The notes: generated by a model from the letters alone, not told the origin. Shown: positions 19,692-29,258, counted from the stretch's first letter. The stretch is 64,000 nucleotides of DNA from Bacillus_BD sp050389805 (GCF_050389805.1 NZ_CP130945.1:1116001-1180000); one strand, 5' to 3'. Numbers and translations are program-made.

Positions 19692-21095
19692 TTGGTTACG
19701 ATACAAAAAACTGAATTAAAAGAAGGGATTCTTAAAGGGATCGAGAAGGCAAAAAAAACCTCTGCCTCCATTTTAGTAAGCGATGTTCAAAAGATCGAAT
19801 CCATTGAGCCGCTTTCTTTTTTTGCGGCAGGATTTAATAAATATCACGGAGAAAGGTTTTTCTGGAAACATCCTTCTGAGGAATTTTATTTAATAGGATT
19901 AGGAATATGTAAAAGAATGGTAACGGATCAGGAAGCTGACCGCTTTTTTCATGTGGAAAAAGAATGGAATCGTTTGATAGAGAAAGCCATTATTCAAACA
20001 ACTGAAAATACGCAAGGAACAGGTCCTACAGCTTTTGGTTGTTTATCCTTTGACCCTTTAAAAGAAAAAACGAAATTGTGGTCAAACTTTGATGATTCCA
20101 TCTTCCATGTTCCAAAATATATGTTGACGGTTAAAGATCACCAGGTATATCTAACAACAAACGTCATCTGTTCTGATCAAGATGATTCAACCATGATTGA
20201 TAAGATCGAGATGGAAATGAAGGAAATCGTAGAAGCTAGTGTTACTTATCGTTTACCAGTCGAAAATCATTTACTAGTTAAAAGAATAGATATTAATCCA
20301 GAAAAATGGAAACAGGCAGTGGACAAGGTTGCCCACGATTTACAAAACAATCCTTCTTTAAAAAAGGTCGTTCTAGCTAGAGAATTAAGGCTAATCTTCA
20401 ATAAAAGGATTGTCATAGAGAAGGTACTCAACTCATTACTTAAAGATCAACATAATAGTTTTATATTTGCCTTTGAATCAAATGGGGATTGTTTTATGGG
20501 AGCAACGCCTGAACGATTGGTCAAAAAAGAAGGAGATCAAGTTTTTTCTGCTTGCCTTGCGGGTTCAATAGCGAGAGGAAAGTCAGAAAAAGAGGATCTT
20601 CAACTAGGTAATACCTTGCTAGACGATAAAAAAAATCGTATCGAACATCAATATGTCGTCGATATGATTCGAGAGGCGATGAATGATACTTGTTCTAAAG
20701 TTTGTATTCCTGAAAGCCCTCAACTGTTTAAACTAAAGCATATTCAACATTTATATACACCTGTAGTTGGGAAGGTTAATCCTAATACCTCATTGCTAGA
20801 TCTTGTAAAAAGATTGCATCCAACACCTGCCTTAGGTGGGTTACCGAAAAATGAGGCCTTAATAAAAATAAGAGAAGTGGAAGAATTAGATCGTGGATTT
20901 TTTGGAGGACCAATCGGCTGGTTTGATCACAAAGGAAACGGTGATTTTTCTGTTGCGATTCGTTCTGGGTTAATTCAAGGGAATGAGGCTTCTATTTTTG
21001 CAGGTTGTGGTGTAGTAGAGGATTCTGAATCAGAATCAGAATTTGAAGAAACGAATATTAAATTTAAACCGATGCTTTCGGCACTTGGAGGATAA
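19692..21095 (+). CDS. menF: Isochorismate synthase, menaquinone-specific
   Basis: MenF converts chorismate to isochorismate, the first step of menaquinone synthesis. It is a chorismate-binding enzyme of 467 residues with the C-terminal catalytic block: GATPERLVKKEGD, ACLAGSIARG, IEHQYVVDMI, then FFGGPIGWFDHKGNGDFSVAIRS and AGCGVVEDSE. It starts with TTG 19692 after GGAGGTGG. It is first in menF-menD-menH-menB; menD starts 5 nt after its stop. An enterobactin- or salicylate-type homologue is less likely given this operon. Confidence 0.95.
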   Translation: MVTIQKTELKEGILKGIEKAKKTSASILVSDVQKIESIEPLSFFAAGFNKYHGERFFWKHPSEEFYLIGLGICKRMVTDQEADRFFHVEKEWNRLIEKAIIQTTENTQGTGPTAFGCLSFDPLKEKTKLWSNFDDSIFHVPKYMLTVKDHQVYLTTNVICSDQDDSTMIDKIEMEMKEIVEASVTYRLPVENHLLVKRIDINPEKWKQAVDKVAHDLQNNPSLKKVVLARELRLIFNKRIVIEKVLNSLLKDQHNSFIFAFESNGDCFMGATPERLVKKEGDQVFSACLAGSIARGKSEKEDLQLGNTLLDDKKNRIEHQYVVDMIREAMNDTCSKVCIPESPQLFKLKHIQHLYTPVVGKVNPNTSLLDLVKRLHPTPALGGLPKNEALIKIREVEELDRGFFGGPIGWFDHKGNGDFSVAIRSGLIQGNEASIFAGCGVVEDSESESEFEETNIKFKPMLSALGG

Positions 21096-21100
21096 AATAG

Positions 21101-22852
21101 ATGGACCACAGAAAAGCTTTAACAACGTATATCGCTTCATTTGTATCTGAACTTGCTCGCTCAGGCGTGATTGATGTTGTCGTAAGTCCTGGATCCCGTT
21201 CAACACCGATTGCCATGGTATTAGCTGAACACCCTGCTTTAAAGCTCCATATACAAGTAGATGAACGTTCTGCGGCTTTTTATGCTTTGGGAATTGCAAA
21301 GACAACCCGTAAACCAACGGTACTATTATGTACATCTGGGACTGCGGCAGCCAATTATTATCCTGCGATCGTAGAAGCGAATATTTCAAGAATTCCATTA
21401 GTCGTTTTAACGGCAGACCGTCCTCATGAGCTAAGGGATGTTGGAGCACCGCAAACGATTGATCAAATACATCTATATGGAAATCAAGTGAAATGGTTTA
21501 TGGAAATGGCTCCACCAGAAGGAACGCCCGAGATGCTTCGTTACGCTAGAGTCGTGTGTGCAAGAGCAATTTCGACAGCTTCTGGGACCCCAGCAGGACC
21601 TGTTCATCTAAATTTCCCTTTAAGGGAACCATTAATACCTCAAATAGAGAATGAAGGGTTATTTAATCAAGATGTAAGCGAGGAAGGCTTGGTTGAAATT
21701 CAGCGTGCAACATTAGCATTACAAGAAACAGAATATAATCATTATCGTGATAAATTAAATGCCATTGATAAGGGAATCATTATTTGTGGAGGAATCGAAG
21801 AAGATGGGTTTCCGGAAGCAGTCATTTCGTTAGCAAAAAAACTTCATTTCCCGATTATTGCAGACCCACTTTCACAACTTCGAAGTGGTACTCATTCCGG
21901 AGATTTGATTATCGATGCATATGATACATTTCTTAGAAATGAAGACATTCGATCCCATCTGAAACCCGAGATAATCATTCGGTTTGGTTCAATGCCAGTT
22001 TCCAAACATCTAACCTTCTTTTTAAAAGAGAATCACACAGCTAAGCAAATCGTAGTAGATGGTGGTGGGGGCTGGAGAGATCCTTCACTATTGTCTACAG
22101 ATATGGTTTATTGTCAAGAAACACTCTTTTGTAAGGAATTAGACGAACGAATCGGACAAAAACAGGAGAGTTCTTTTTCCAAAAAATGGATAGATGTTAA
22201 TAAGAAGGCAAAAGAATTAATAAGGGTAATGGATGAACAGCCGTTTCTTAGTGAAGCCAAGTTATACTATCAACTGGTAGAACTTTTACCAGAAAATGCA
22301 ACGATTTTTGTTGGTAATAGTATGCCGATTCGAGATGTAGATTCATTTTTTCACTTTAATCGTAAAAACATTAAAATCATGGCTAACCGTGGTGCAAATG
22401 GAATTGACGGAACCGTTTCAACTGCGTTAGGTGCGGCAACTAAAAAACAACCATTCTATTTAATACTCGGGGATCTTACATTTTTCCACGATTTAAATGG
22501 AATGGTTGCTGCTAAACTTCAGGAAATAGATATCACGATATTACTTGTGAACAATAATGGTGGAGGCATTTTTTCCTTTTTACCACAGTATGAACATCCA
22601 AAGCATTTTGAATTGTTGTTTGGAACACCATTAGACTTAGATTACAGTAAAGCGGTCGAAATGTATGGAGGACAGTTTGTATCAATACAAAATTGGGATC
22701 AATTTAAAAAAGAAATGATCGAGGATCGAACAAGAAGTGGTTTAAGAGTGATTGAAATAGTGACAAATCGTGATGAAAATGTAAAACAACATCGTGATTT
22801 GTGGAAATCTGTTTCCCAGGAAATAAGAAATACGTTGTTAGGTGGAAAATAA
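21101..22852 (+). CDS. menD: 2-succinyl-5-enolpyruvyl-6-hydroxy-3-cyclohexene-1-carboxylate synthase
   Basis: MenD is a thiamine-diphosphate enzyme that joins 2-oxoglutarate to isochorismate. At 583 residues it has the three-domain plan: an N-terminal part with VVSPGSRSTPIAMVLAEH and the essential Glu in VDERSAAFYALG (near residue 59), and a C-terminal ThDP motif GDLTFFHDLNGM ending in NNNGGGIF. Its ribosome-binding site GGAGGATAAA lies inside the end of menF. The stop TAA overlaps the menH start by one base (TAATG). Confidence 0.96.
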   Translation: MDHRKALTTYIASFVSELARSGVIDVVVSPGSRSTPIAMVLAEHPALKLHIQVDERSAAFYALGIAKTTRKPTVLLCTSGTAAANYYPAIVEANISRIPLVVLTADRPHELRDVGAPQTIDQIHLYGNQVKWFMEMAPPEGTPEMLRYARVVCARAISTASGTPAGPVHLNFPLREPLIPQIENEGLFNQDVSEEGLVEIQRATLALQETEYNHYRDKLNAIDKGIIICGGIEEDGFPEAVISLAKKLHFPIIADPLSQLRSGTHSGDLIIDAYDTFLRNEDIRSHLKPEIIIRFGSMPVSKHLTFFLKENHTAKQIVVDGGGGWRDPSLLSTDMVYCQETLFCKELDERIGQKQESSFSKKWIDVNKKAKELIRVMDEQPFLSEAKLYYQLVELLPENATIFVGNSMPIRDVDSFFHFNRKNIKIMANRGANGIDGTVSTALGAATKKQPFYLILGDLTFFHDLNGMVAAKLQEIDITILLVNNNGGGIFSFLPQYEHPKHFELLFGTPLDLDYSKAVEMYGGQFVSIQNWDQFKKEMIEDRTRSGLRVIEIVTNRDENVKQHRDLWKSVSQEIRNTLLGGK

Positions 22853-23658
22853 TGTATATTTCAGTTGGAAATGTATCTTACTTTTTAGATATTCAAGGAG
22901 AAGGATTTCCGCTTATTTTATTGCATGGATTTACGGGGGATGGTTCTACATGGTCCACTACAGTCAATCGATTAAAAAATAAACATAAACTTGTTACCGT
23001 TGATATCATTGGGCATGGCAGAACGGATTCCCCAGAAGATCTTAATCGATATGATATTTTGTCTGTTGCGAATGATATTGAAGAAATCATCTCAACCTTG
23101 AAATGGGATACAGTAGATATTTTGGGATATTCAATGGGTGGTAGACTAGCCTTAAGTTATGCAATGAAGTATCCTCATAGGGTACGTAAATTAATACTAG
23201 AAAGCTCATCCCCTGGACTAAAAATCGAAGAGGAAAGAAAAAATCGACAAATTCAAGATAAGAAGTTAGCTCAGTTTATTCTTGAAAAGGGCATTGAGGA
23301 TTTTGTCGATTATTGGGAGAATATCCCGCTTTTCTCTACACAAAAGACTCTTCCCATAGGTAAGCAACAGGAGATTAGAGAGCAGAGATTGCAAAATTCG
23401 ACCACTGGCTTAGCTAATAGTTTGTTAGGGATGGGAACAGGTGTCCAACCTTCATGGTGGGATCACCTTAATGAATGTGAGATTGAAACGTTACTTTTGA
23501 CTGGATCACTTGATCAAAAGTTTTGTTCGATTGCCGAGCAGATGGTAAGCAAAATGAAAAACGTCCAATGGCAAGTCGTTGAGAAAAGTGGACATGCAAT
23601 ACATGTGGAACATTCTGAAAAATTTGGTACAATAATAGATGGATTTTTATCCCGATAA
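22852..23658 (+). CDS. menH: 2-succinyl-6-hydroxy-2,4-cyclohexadiene-1-carboxylate synthase
   Basis: MenH removes pyruvate from the MenD product. It is an alpha/beta hydrolase of 268 residues with the oxyanion region LLHGFTGDGSTW, nucleophile Ser94 in GYSMGGR, and a C-terminal His in KSGHAIHVEHSEKF. I start at ATG 22852 directly at the menD stop; the longer frame extends back into menD and is not supported. B. subtilis ytxM is the orthologue in the same place. Position in the men operon strengthens the assignment among many similar hydrolases. Confidence 0.92.
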   Translation: MYISVGNVSYFLDIQGEGFPLILLHGFTGDGSTWSTTVNRLKNKHKLVTVDIIGHGRTDSPEDLNRYDILSVANDIEEIISTLKWDTVDILGYSMGGRLALSYAMKYPHRVRKLILESSSPGLKIEEERKNRQIQDKKLAQFILEKGIEDFVDYWENIPLFSTQKTLPIGKQQEIREQRLQNSTTGLANSLLGMGTGVQPSWWDHLNECEIETLLLTGSLDQKFCSIAEQMVSKMKNVQWQVVEKSGHAIHVEHSEKFGTIIDGFLSR

Positions 23659-23730
23659 AGAAGAAACTATCCATTGATTACATATAGCAGTGGAAGGATC
23701 GCTTTATATATACATAAAAGGAGGATTATG

Positions 23731-24549
23731 ATGACAGTTGAATGGGTAGCGGGTCGCAATTATGAGGATATTATTTACGAAACCTACAAAGGGATTGCTA
23801 AGATTACCATTAATCGACCAGAAGTAAGAAATGCATTTCGTCCAAAAACGGTAATGGAATTACTAGATGCTTTTGCTTATGCACGTGATGACTCTAGTGT
23901 TGGGGTTATTATCCTAACAGGTGCAGGAGATATGGCATTTTGTTCTGGCGGAGATCAAAAAGTGCGTGGAAACGGTGGTTATGTTGGTGAAGATAACATT
24001 CCTCGTTTAAATGTATTAGATTTACAACGGTTAATTCGTGTCATTCCAAAGCCAGTCATTGCAATGGTTAAAGGATATGCAATCGGTGGCGGTCATGTAT
24101 TACATATTGTTTGTGACTTAACTATTGCAGCAGACAATGCGATTTTTGGACAAACAGGTCCTAAAGTTGGAAGCTTTGATGGTGGTTATGGTGCAGGTTA
24201 TTTAGCAAGAATCGTGGGTCACAAAAAGGCGCGTGAAATTTGGTACTTATGCCGTCAATACAATGCGCAGGAAGCATTGGAAATGGGATTAGTCAATAAG
24301 GTTGTTCCACTAGACCAAGTGGAAGAAGAAACTCTTCAATGGTGTGAAGAAATTCTTGAAAAAAGTCCAACAGCGCTTCGCTTCTTAAAAGCGGCCTTTA
24401 ATGCAGATTCAGATGGTTTAGCAGGTATTCAACAGCTAGCTGGTGACGCAACTTTACTCTATTATACATCGGAGGAAGCGAAAGAAGGTCGTGATGCGTT
24501 CAAAGAAAAACGCAAACCAAACTTTGGTCAATTTCCTCGTTTTCCTTAA
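23731..24549 (+). CDS. menB: 1,4-dihydroxy-2-naphthoyl-CoA synthase
   Basis: MenB closes the second ring of the naphthoquinone (crotonase fold). The 272-residue product is almost identical in plan to B. subtilis MenB: FCSGGDQKVRG near residue 82, the oxyanion-hole segment YAIGGGHVLH, GQTGPKVGSFDGGYGAGYLAR, and the tail KPNFGQFPRFP. The strong AAAGGAGG at 23717-23724 suits ATG 23731 (6-nt gap) better than the adjacent ATG 23728. It is the last gene before a terminator, so menE is probably separately or weakly co-transcribed. Confidence 0.96.
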   Translation: MTVEWVAGRNYEDIIYETYKGIAKITINRPEVRNAFRPKTVMELLDAFAYARDDSSVGVIILTGAGDMAFCSGGDQKVRGNGGYVGEDNIPRLNVLDLQRLIRVIPKPVIAMVKGYAIGGGHVLHIVCDLTIAADNAIFGQTGPKVGSFDGGYGAGYLARIVGHKKAREIWYLCRQYNAQEALEMGLVNKVVPLDQVEEETLQWCEEILEKSPTALRFLKAAFNADSDGLAGIQQLAGDATLLYYTSEEAKEGRDAFKEKRKPNFGQFPRFP

Positions 24550-24570
24550 TCAATTGAACACAAAATCAGT

Positions 24571-24604
24571 CAGCTTGATGGTTCTCCCATCAGGCTGTTT
24601 TTTT
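24571..24604 (+). terminator. Terminator after menB
   Basis: CAGCTTGATGG and CCATCAGGCTG form an 11-bp stem with one T-G pair and loop TTCTC, followed by seven T residues. It separates menB from menE. Confidence 0.88.
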
Positions 24605-24640
24605 AACAGTTAAAATATCTTACGTTTGGAAGGTAAGGTA

Positions 24641-24992
24641 GATCAATGTCTAGCTACAGCGCCTACCCCCTCTTTTGGTCACAAGCTTGTCTGGTGTCGG
24701 CTCCTAGGTAGGAAAGGATAAGCCCAGTACTTATGAAGGCAAAGAACGCCTTAAGAAATACTCGTCTTATCTTTTCGTCCCTGGGCAGTATCCTATACTT
24801 TTCTTACAATCCGTCAAGAAGATTAAAGGTCAATCTTCTTGACGGCTCGTCTTGTGCTTGGTCGTACCGGCATAAGTGCATACTACTCTTAATCTCCGCC
24901 TAAAGGCTTGCAGTTGGAGAGTTTTCTTTATCGGGGGTGAGCACATCAGAAAAAGTTTCTTTGAATTTGTTCCGAAGGCGCTTACGCTTTTT
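24641..24992. repeat. Intergenic repeat, copy A (inverse of the copy at 63671-63978)
   Basis: This 352-bp stretch is a clear reverse-complement relative of 63671-63978. Shared blocks include ATCAATGTCTAGC, GTGTCGGCTCCTAGG, GGCAAAGAACGCCTTAAG, CTCGTCTTGTGCTTG and CGGGGGTGAGCACATCAG. It holds two hairpins, AGTACTT...AAATACT around GAAGGC/GCCTT and CCGTCAAGAAGATT/AATCTTCTTGACGG. Relative to copy B it carries about 65 extra bases and lacks about 27. It looks like a non-coding multicopy intergenic element of the kind common in Bacillus chromosomes, and it runs up to the menE ribosome-binding site. Confidence 0.8.
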
Positions 24993-25011
24993 AGGGAAGG
25001 TGAAAAATAAT

Positions 25012-26472
25012 ATGGGACAAACTATGCCAAATTGGCTCAAAAAACGCGCCTTTTTAACGCCGAATCGTCCGGCGATCGCGTTTAATGGAAATACGATTAC
25101 ATTTAAACAATTATACGATCGTTCACTTAATACAGCAGGAAAGTTAGCTGCTAATGGGATGAAGCAAAAGGAATTTGTAGGACTCTTAATGAGTAACCAC
25201 CTAGATTCTGCTGTTATACTTTTAGCTTTACATTTAATCGGCGTTCGAGCCGTCATTTTGAATAACCGTCTGACAGCACAAGAAATATCCTGGCAGCTAA
25301 GTGACTCTTCTTCAACCTTTTTAATTAGTGAAGATTTTTTCAATGATCGAATCGAAATGGTGAAAAAGGAGTTGCCAAGTCTTCAAATTTTGACAAAGGA
25401 AGCCATATTTCAAGGAATATACTCAGAGCCAAATATAATAGAAGAAATCGACTTAGATGAAATTTGTACAGTCATGTATACATCCGGAACAACAGGTCAT
25501 CCAAAAGGGGTGATCCAAACCTACGGAAATCATTGGTGGAGTGCAACGGGTTCGGCTCTCAATCTTGGTCTTCATGAAGATGATTGCTGGTTATTAACGG
25601 TACCGTTGTTTCATATTAGCGGTTATTCCATCCTAATGAAATCTATTATCTATGGAATGAAAATAGTCCTTCACGAAAAGTTTGATGTTGAAAAAGTAAT
25701 AGAAGATTTTCATCGAGAGCATGTCACCATTATGTCGGTTGTCAGTACAACCTTAAAACGAATTCTTGAAAATCTAAACGATAATAAATTACCAAAGTAT
25801 GCCCGTTGTATGCTTCTAGGGGGTGGTCCTGCCTCACTAGCTCTTCTAAATCAATGTGTGGAAAAGGAAATTCCTGTATATCAAACTTACGGAATGACGG
25901 AAACCTCATCACAAATTGTGACTCTAGCTCCCGAAGATAGTTTACGGAAGTTAGGGTCTGCAGGAAAACCTCTCTTTCCTTCACAAATTAAAATCGTACA
26001 TGATAATGGTGAAGAGGCTCATGCAGGTGAGGCTGGTGAGATTATTGTCAAAGGACCCAATGTCACAACCGGATATTTAAATAGAGAAAATTATTTCGAG
26101 GATGGCTGGCTACATACGGGGGATATTGGTTATTTAGATGATGAGGGTTTTTTATATGTACTGGATCGACGATCAGATCTCATTATTTCAGGTGGAGAAA
26201 ATATTTATCCCGCGGAAATTGAGGGGGTACTTACATCACATCCAAATATTGAGGATGCTGGGGTGATTGGGGTTCAAGATGAACAGTGGGGAGAAATCCC
26301 AGTTGCGTTTATCGTGAAAAAATCACCTATAACGATAGAGGAAATTATTCATTATTGTACAAGGAAACTTGCAAAATATAAAGTCCCACAAACAATCTAT
26401 TTTATCAATGAAATTCCGCGAAACGCTTCAAAGAAAATCTTAAGAAGAGAGTTACGGACTAAACTATCATAA
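25012..26472 (+). CDS. menE: o-succinylbenzoate-CoA ligase
   Basis: MenE activates o-succinylbenzoate with ATP and CoA before ring closure by MenB. It is an ANL-superfamily enzyme of 486 residues. The phosphate-binding loop MYTSGTTGHPKG lies near residue 148, YGMTETSS near 295, GWLHTGDIGYLDDEG near 365, and the C-terminal catalytic lysine region PRNASKKILRREL is at the end. ATG 25012 after GGGAAGGTGA is the start, aligned with known MenE N-termini; an earlier in-frame start at 24937 would lie in the repeat. The repeat and terminator upstream split it from menB. Confidence 0.93.
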   Translation: MGQTMPNWLKKRAFLTPNRPAIAFNGNTITFKQLYDRSLNTAGKLAANGMKQKEFVGLLMSNHLDSAVILLALHLIGVRAVILNNRLTAQEISWQLSDSSSTFLISEDFFNDRIEMVKKELPSLQILTKEAIFQGIYSEPNIIEEIDLDEICTVMYTSGTTGHPKGVIQTYGNHWWSATGSALNLGLHEDDCWLLTVPLFHISGYSILMKSIIYGMKIVLHEKFDVEKVIEDFHREHVTIMSVVSTTLKRILENLNDNKLPKYARCMLLGGGPASLALLNQCVEKEIPVYQTYGMTETSSQIVTLAPEDSLRKLGSAGKPLFPSQIKIVHDNGEEAHAGEAGEIIVKGPNVTTGYLNRENYFEDGWLHTGDIGYLDDEGFLYVLDRRSDLIISGGENIYPAEIEGVLTSHPNIEDAGVIGVQDEQWGEIPVAFIVKKSPITIEEIIHYCTRKLAKYKVPQTIYFINEIPRNASKKILRRELRTKLS

Positions 26473-26499
26473 ATGAAACAGCACAGGGGTGGGAGAAGG

Positions 26500-27195
26500 A
26501 TGAAGCAATCGATCTTGATTGTTGAAGATGAAGAAAAAATTTTGCGATTATTAGAACTAGAACTTGAATATGAGGGCTATGAAGTAGGAAAAGCATCAGA
26601 TGGGTTAGAAGCCTGGGGAGTTTACCGAAGCCAGAAATGGGACTTGATCTTATTAGATGTGATGCTTCCAGGAATAAGTGGGATTGAGTTGCTGCGACGT
26701 ATTCGTGGACAGGATGAATCGACACCTGTCATTTTGTTGACGGCTAAAAGTTCTGTTGAAGATAAAGTATCTGGGTTAGATTTAGGAGCAAATGATTATA
26801 TAACAAAGCCATTTCAAATTGAGGAGTTACTCGCTAGAATCCGAGCAGCACTTCGTTTTAAGCCTCAATCATCATCCCAATCAGAAATACCAGATTCTCT
26901 TCATCTTGCTGATTTATATGTGAATGAGCAAACCCGTCAAGTCACCAGAGGGGGAAATGATATCGAATTAACTCCTCGTGAGTTTGATTTGCTTGTCTAT
27001 TTATTAAAAAATAAATCCCTTGTTTTGAATCGAGAACAAATCATTGAAGCCGTTTGGGGCTACGATTACTATGGTGACACGAATGTCGTAGATGTCTATA
27101 TTCGTTATATTCGTAAAAAGGTTGATCTTCCAGGAATAGAACCTCTCATACATACGGTTAGAGGAGTCGGTTATGTTTTGAGGGAAGGGAAATGA
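26500..27195 (+). CDS. OmpR-family response regulator (YkoG-like)
   Basis: This is a two-component response regulator of 231 residues. The receiver domain (about 1-115) has the acidic pocket Glu9-Asp10, phospho-acceptor Asp53 in LLDVMLPG, and LLTAKSS with the conserved Lys. The winged-helix domain starts near 130 and includes ELTPREFDLLVYLL and RYIRKKVD. ATG 26500 follows GGGAGAAGG. It overlaps the kinase gene by 4 nt. With the two PepSY genes downstream, the set resembles B. subtilis ykoG-ykoH with ykoI/ykoJ. It is 27 nt after menE, so some read-through is likely. Confidence 0.9.
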   Translation: MKQSILIVEDEEKILRLLELELEYEGYEVGKASDGLEAWGVYRSQKWDLILLDVMLPGISGIELLRRIRGQDESTPVILLTAKSSVEDKVSGLDLGANDYITKPFQIEELLARIRAALRFKPQSSSQSEIPDSLHLADLYVNEQTRQVTRGGNDIELTPREFDLLVYLLKNKSLVLNREQIIEAVWGYDYYGDTNVVDVYIRYIRKKVDLPGIEPLIHTVRGVGYVLREGK

Positions 27196-28547
27196 AGCTA
27201 CGGAATAAAATTAACTTTTATACGAGCTTTTTATTTATTGGGTTATTCATCATCAGTTCGATTTCGATTTACTTTGTTTTCAGTCATTTATTAATTGACC
27301 GAGAAATCACAGAGTCAAGAGCAGAAGCAGAAAAAATTGTTGAAGGGTTTAATCAATCACAAGGTACTATTGACGCTAATACGTTATTACGGGCCTATTT
27401 GCCTGTTGATGGGATGATCCAAATTATTTCACCAGATGAAAAGGCGTTATCAACGATTACATCACCTTCGGAAAAGAACCTTAGTTCCAAAGCAGTGCAG
27501 TTTTTTATAAATGAAAAAGTTGAGAAAATTAAATTTGAAGGTCAATCTTATTCATTCGTTTCTGCTCCTGTTATTTTAGCAGATGGTAAAGTGGCTAACC
27601 TACAAGTAGTAAAAAGCATTCAAAGATCAATGGATGATCTTTCGATTTTAAGAATCGTATTAATAATCGTTACGTTCATCGTAATGATTCCAGTTGTGAT
27701 TTCTAGTCGGTTATTGAGTAGGGTGATTATGAAACCCATTACTTCTTTAATTCAAACAATGACAGATATTCGAAAAAGCGGTCATTTTAAGCAGATTGAA
27801 TTAAATCATGATTCAAAAGATGAGTTGCATGAAATGGGAGAAACATTCAATCATATGATGGAACTGCTTGAAATGAATTTTGAAAAGCAGGAACAATTTG
27901 TATCAAATGCTTCACATGAGTTGAGGACTCCGTTAACCATTATAGAAAGTTATTCTAGTTTATTAAAGAGACGTGGTTTAAAGGAACCAAAACTTTTCAC
28001 TGAATCTGTTGAAGCGATTCATTCAGAATCTATTCGCATGAGGGATATGATTGAACAGCTTTTATTACTAGCTAAACATGAGGAATCATGGAATATCCAG
28101 TTAGAAAAAATCGACTTGGGGTCGCTTGTTAAACAAACGATCAAGGTCTTTGAAAATGCCTATCATCGGGAAATTACTTTCCAATTATTTGATGAAAAAG
28201 TAGAGACTATGGCTGATGAACCGAAATTAAAACAGCTTCTTTTTATTATTTTAGATAATGCTAGAAAATATAGTGATGACGTGATAACGGTAGAAGTCGG
28301 GAATAAGAATGATAAACCGTTCGTTCGAATCATTGATCGTGGGATTGGAATTTCAAAGCAAGAATTACCAAAGGTGTTTGACCGATTTTATCGAGTTGAT
28401 AAGGCTCGGAGTCGAAAAATAGGTGGATCAGGATTAGGTCTTTCATTAGCAAAGGAAATTGCCGATGCGATGGATGCAGATTTAGGGATGGAAAGTATCG
28501 AGGGTGTGGGTACAACAGTAGTGCTTGAATTACAATCCAATGATTAG
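27192..28547 (+). CDS. Sensor histidine kinase (YkoH-like)
   Basis: This is the membrane-bound partner of the preceding regulator (451 residues). Helix 1 is at about 11-31 and helix 2 at 152-172; they enclose an extracytoplasmic sensor domain of about 120 residues. HAMP follows at about 173-228. The phospho-acceptor is His242 in SNASHELRTPLTI. The ATPase domain has DNARKYS (N box), DRGIGIS (G1) and GGSGLGLSL (G2). The ligand is unknown. The PepSY proteins downstream suggest an envelope or protease signal, but that is inference. Confidence 0.9.
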   Translation: MKLRNKINFYTSFLFIGLFIISSISIYFVFSHLLIDREITESRAEAEKIVEGFNQSQGTIDANTLLRAYLPVDGMIQIISPDEKALSTITSPSEKNLSSKAVQFFINEKVEKIKFEGQSYSFVSAPVILADGKVANLQVVKSIQRSMDDLSILRIVLIIVTFIVMIPVVISSRLLSRVIMKPITSLIQTMTDIRKSGHFKQIELNHDSKDELHEMGETFNHMMELLEMNFEKQEQFVSNASHELRTPLTIIESYSSLLKRRGLKEPKLFTESVEAIHSESIRMRDMIEQLLLLAKHEESWNIQLEKIDLGSLVKQTIKVFENAYHREITFQLFDEKVETMADEPKLKQLLFIILDNARKYSDDVITVEVGNKNDKPFVRIIDRGIGISKQELPKVFDRFYRVDKARSRKIGGSGLGLSLAKEIADAMDADLGMESIEGVGTTVVLELQSND

Positions 28548-28554
28548 TTAAGGA

Positions 28555-28588
28555 TTCTCAGGAAATTCTCATTTTCATCATGCATAAT
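28555..28588 (+). promoter_or_regulatory. Candidate response-regulator site and promoter before PepSY gene 1
   Basis: Direct repeats TTCTCA (28555-28560) and TTCTCA (28566-28571) are 11 bp apart, the usual spacing for OmpR-type regulators. They lie over the -35 region of a -10-like CATAAT (28583-28588). The second box with TCTCATTTT recurs at the same distance from the -10 before the next PepSY gene. Confidence 0.4.
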
Positions 28589-28615
28589 GGAAAGAAAAAA
28601 TAAGGTGGGGATTCC

Positions 28616-29209
28616 ATGAAATTAAAAGTTTGGGTTTCTTTAGGGGTAGGAGTCGCTGTTGTTTTAATCCTTTTTATTGTATTCTCCAAGTTTTTTACTC
28701 CTGGGAGTTCATCTGCTAGTGAATTGACGGAGCAAGAGGCAAAAGAGATTGCGCAACAGAGGTACTCAGGTTTTGTTCAAGAAATTAAACAGGAAGCTGA
28801 CCAGTATATCATCGAATTAGAGCGTGATACAGGAATATATGAGGTACAGATTAATTCCAACACAGGAGAGGTTTCTTCTTTAAAGAGAATACAGGAGAGA
28901 AAAGTAGAAACTAAAAATCCAACATCTGATAATGAACAAAAATTAAACGAAGAGCCAAATAAAGAACAGGACCAGGTTGAACCAGGACAATCGAGATTGT
29001 CAGAAGAAAAGGCGATTGCCATTGCTCTTGAACAAATCCCAGGTGAAGTAGATGATATTGATCTTGAAAATAAAAATGGGGTATCGTACTTTTTAGTAGA
29101 AGTTGAAGCTAATGATGGCAGGGAAGCAACGGTTGAAATAAATGCAATAACAGCTGCTGTTGAGTCCATAACATGGGATGATCAAGATGATGACGACGAT
29201 GATGATTAA
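28616..29209 (+). CDS. PepSY-domain membrane-anchored protein 1
   Basis: This is a 197-residue protein with an N-terminal membrane anchor (about residues 5-27). Two PepSY-like repeats follow: the first around LTEQEAKEIAQQRYSGFVQEI with TGIYEVQINSNTGEVSSL, the second around LSEEKAIAIALEQIPGEVDDI with REATVEINAITAAVESI. A charged linker of about 35 residues joins them, and the tail ends in six Asp residues. PepSY domains are thought to restrain extracellular proteases or sense envelope state. AAGGTGGGG precedes the ATG. It is placed after the kinase as in the yko-type cluster. Confidence 0.85.
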   Translation: MKLKVWVSLGVGVAVVLILFIVFSKFFTPGSSSASELTEQEAKEIAQQRYSGFVQEIKQEADQYIIELERDTGIYEVQINSNTGEVSSLKRIQERKVETKNPTSDNEQKLNEEPNKEQDQVEPGQSRLSEEKAIAIALEQIPGEVDDIDLENKNGVSYFLVEVEANDGREATVEINAITAAVESITWDDQDDDDDDD

Positions 29210-29258
29210 GGATAAACTGAGATAAACTTTTCTTTTTCTAATCATTTTTTAATCTTTC

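Noticed and set aside
21036..21449. Minus-strand frame of 137 codons over menD
   Set aside because: It is the antisense shadow of conserved menD codons.
24937..25011. Longer N-terminus for MenE from an upstream start
   Set aside because: The extra 25 residues are encoded by repeat A, do not align with MenE proteins, and bypass the ribosome-binding site before 25012.
24900..25343. Minus-strand frame of 147 codons at the start of menE
   Set aside because: It is antisense to the well-supported MenE N-terminus and runs into the intergenic repeat; no family resemblance.
28777..29169. Minus-strand Ser-rich frame of 130 codons
   Set aside because: It is antisense to the PepSY gene; the Ser richness comes from Asp/Glu codons read in reverse.
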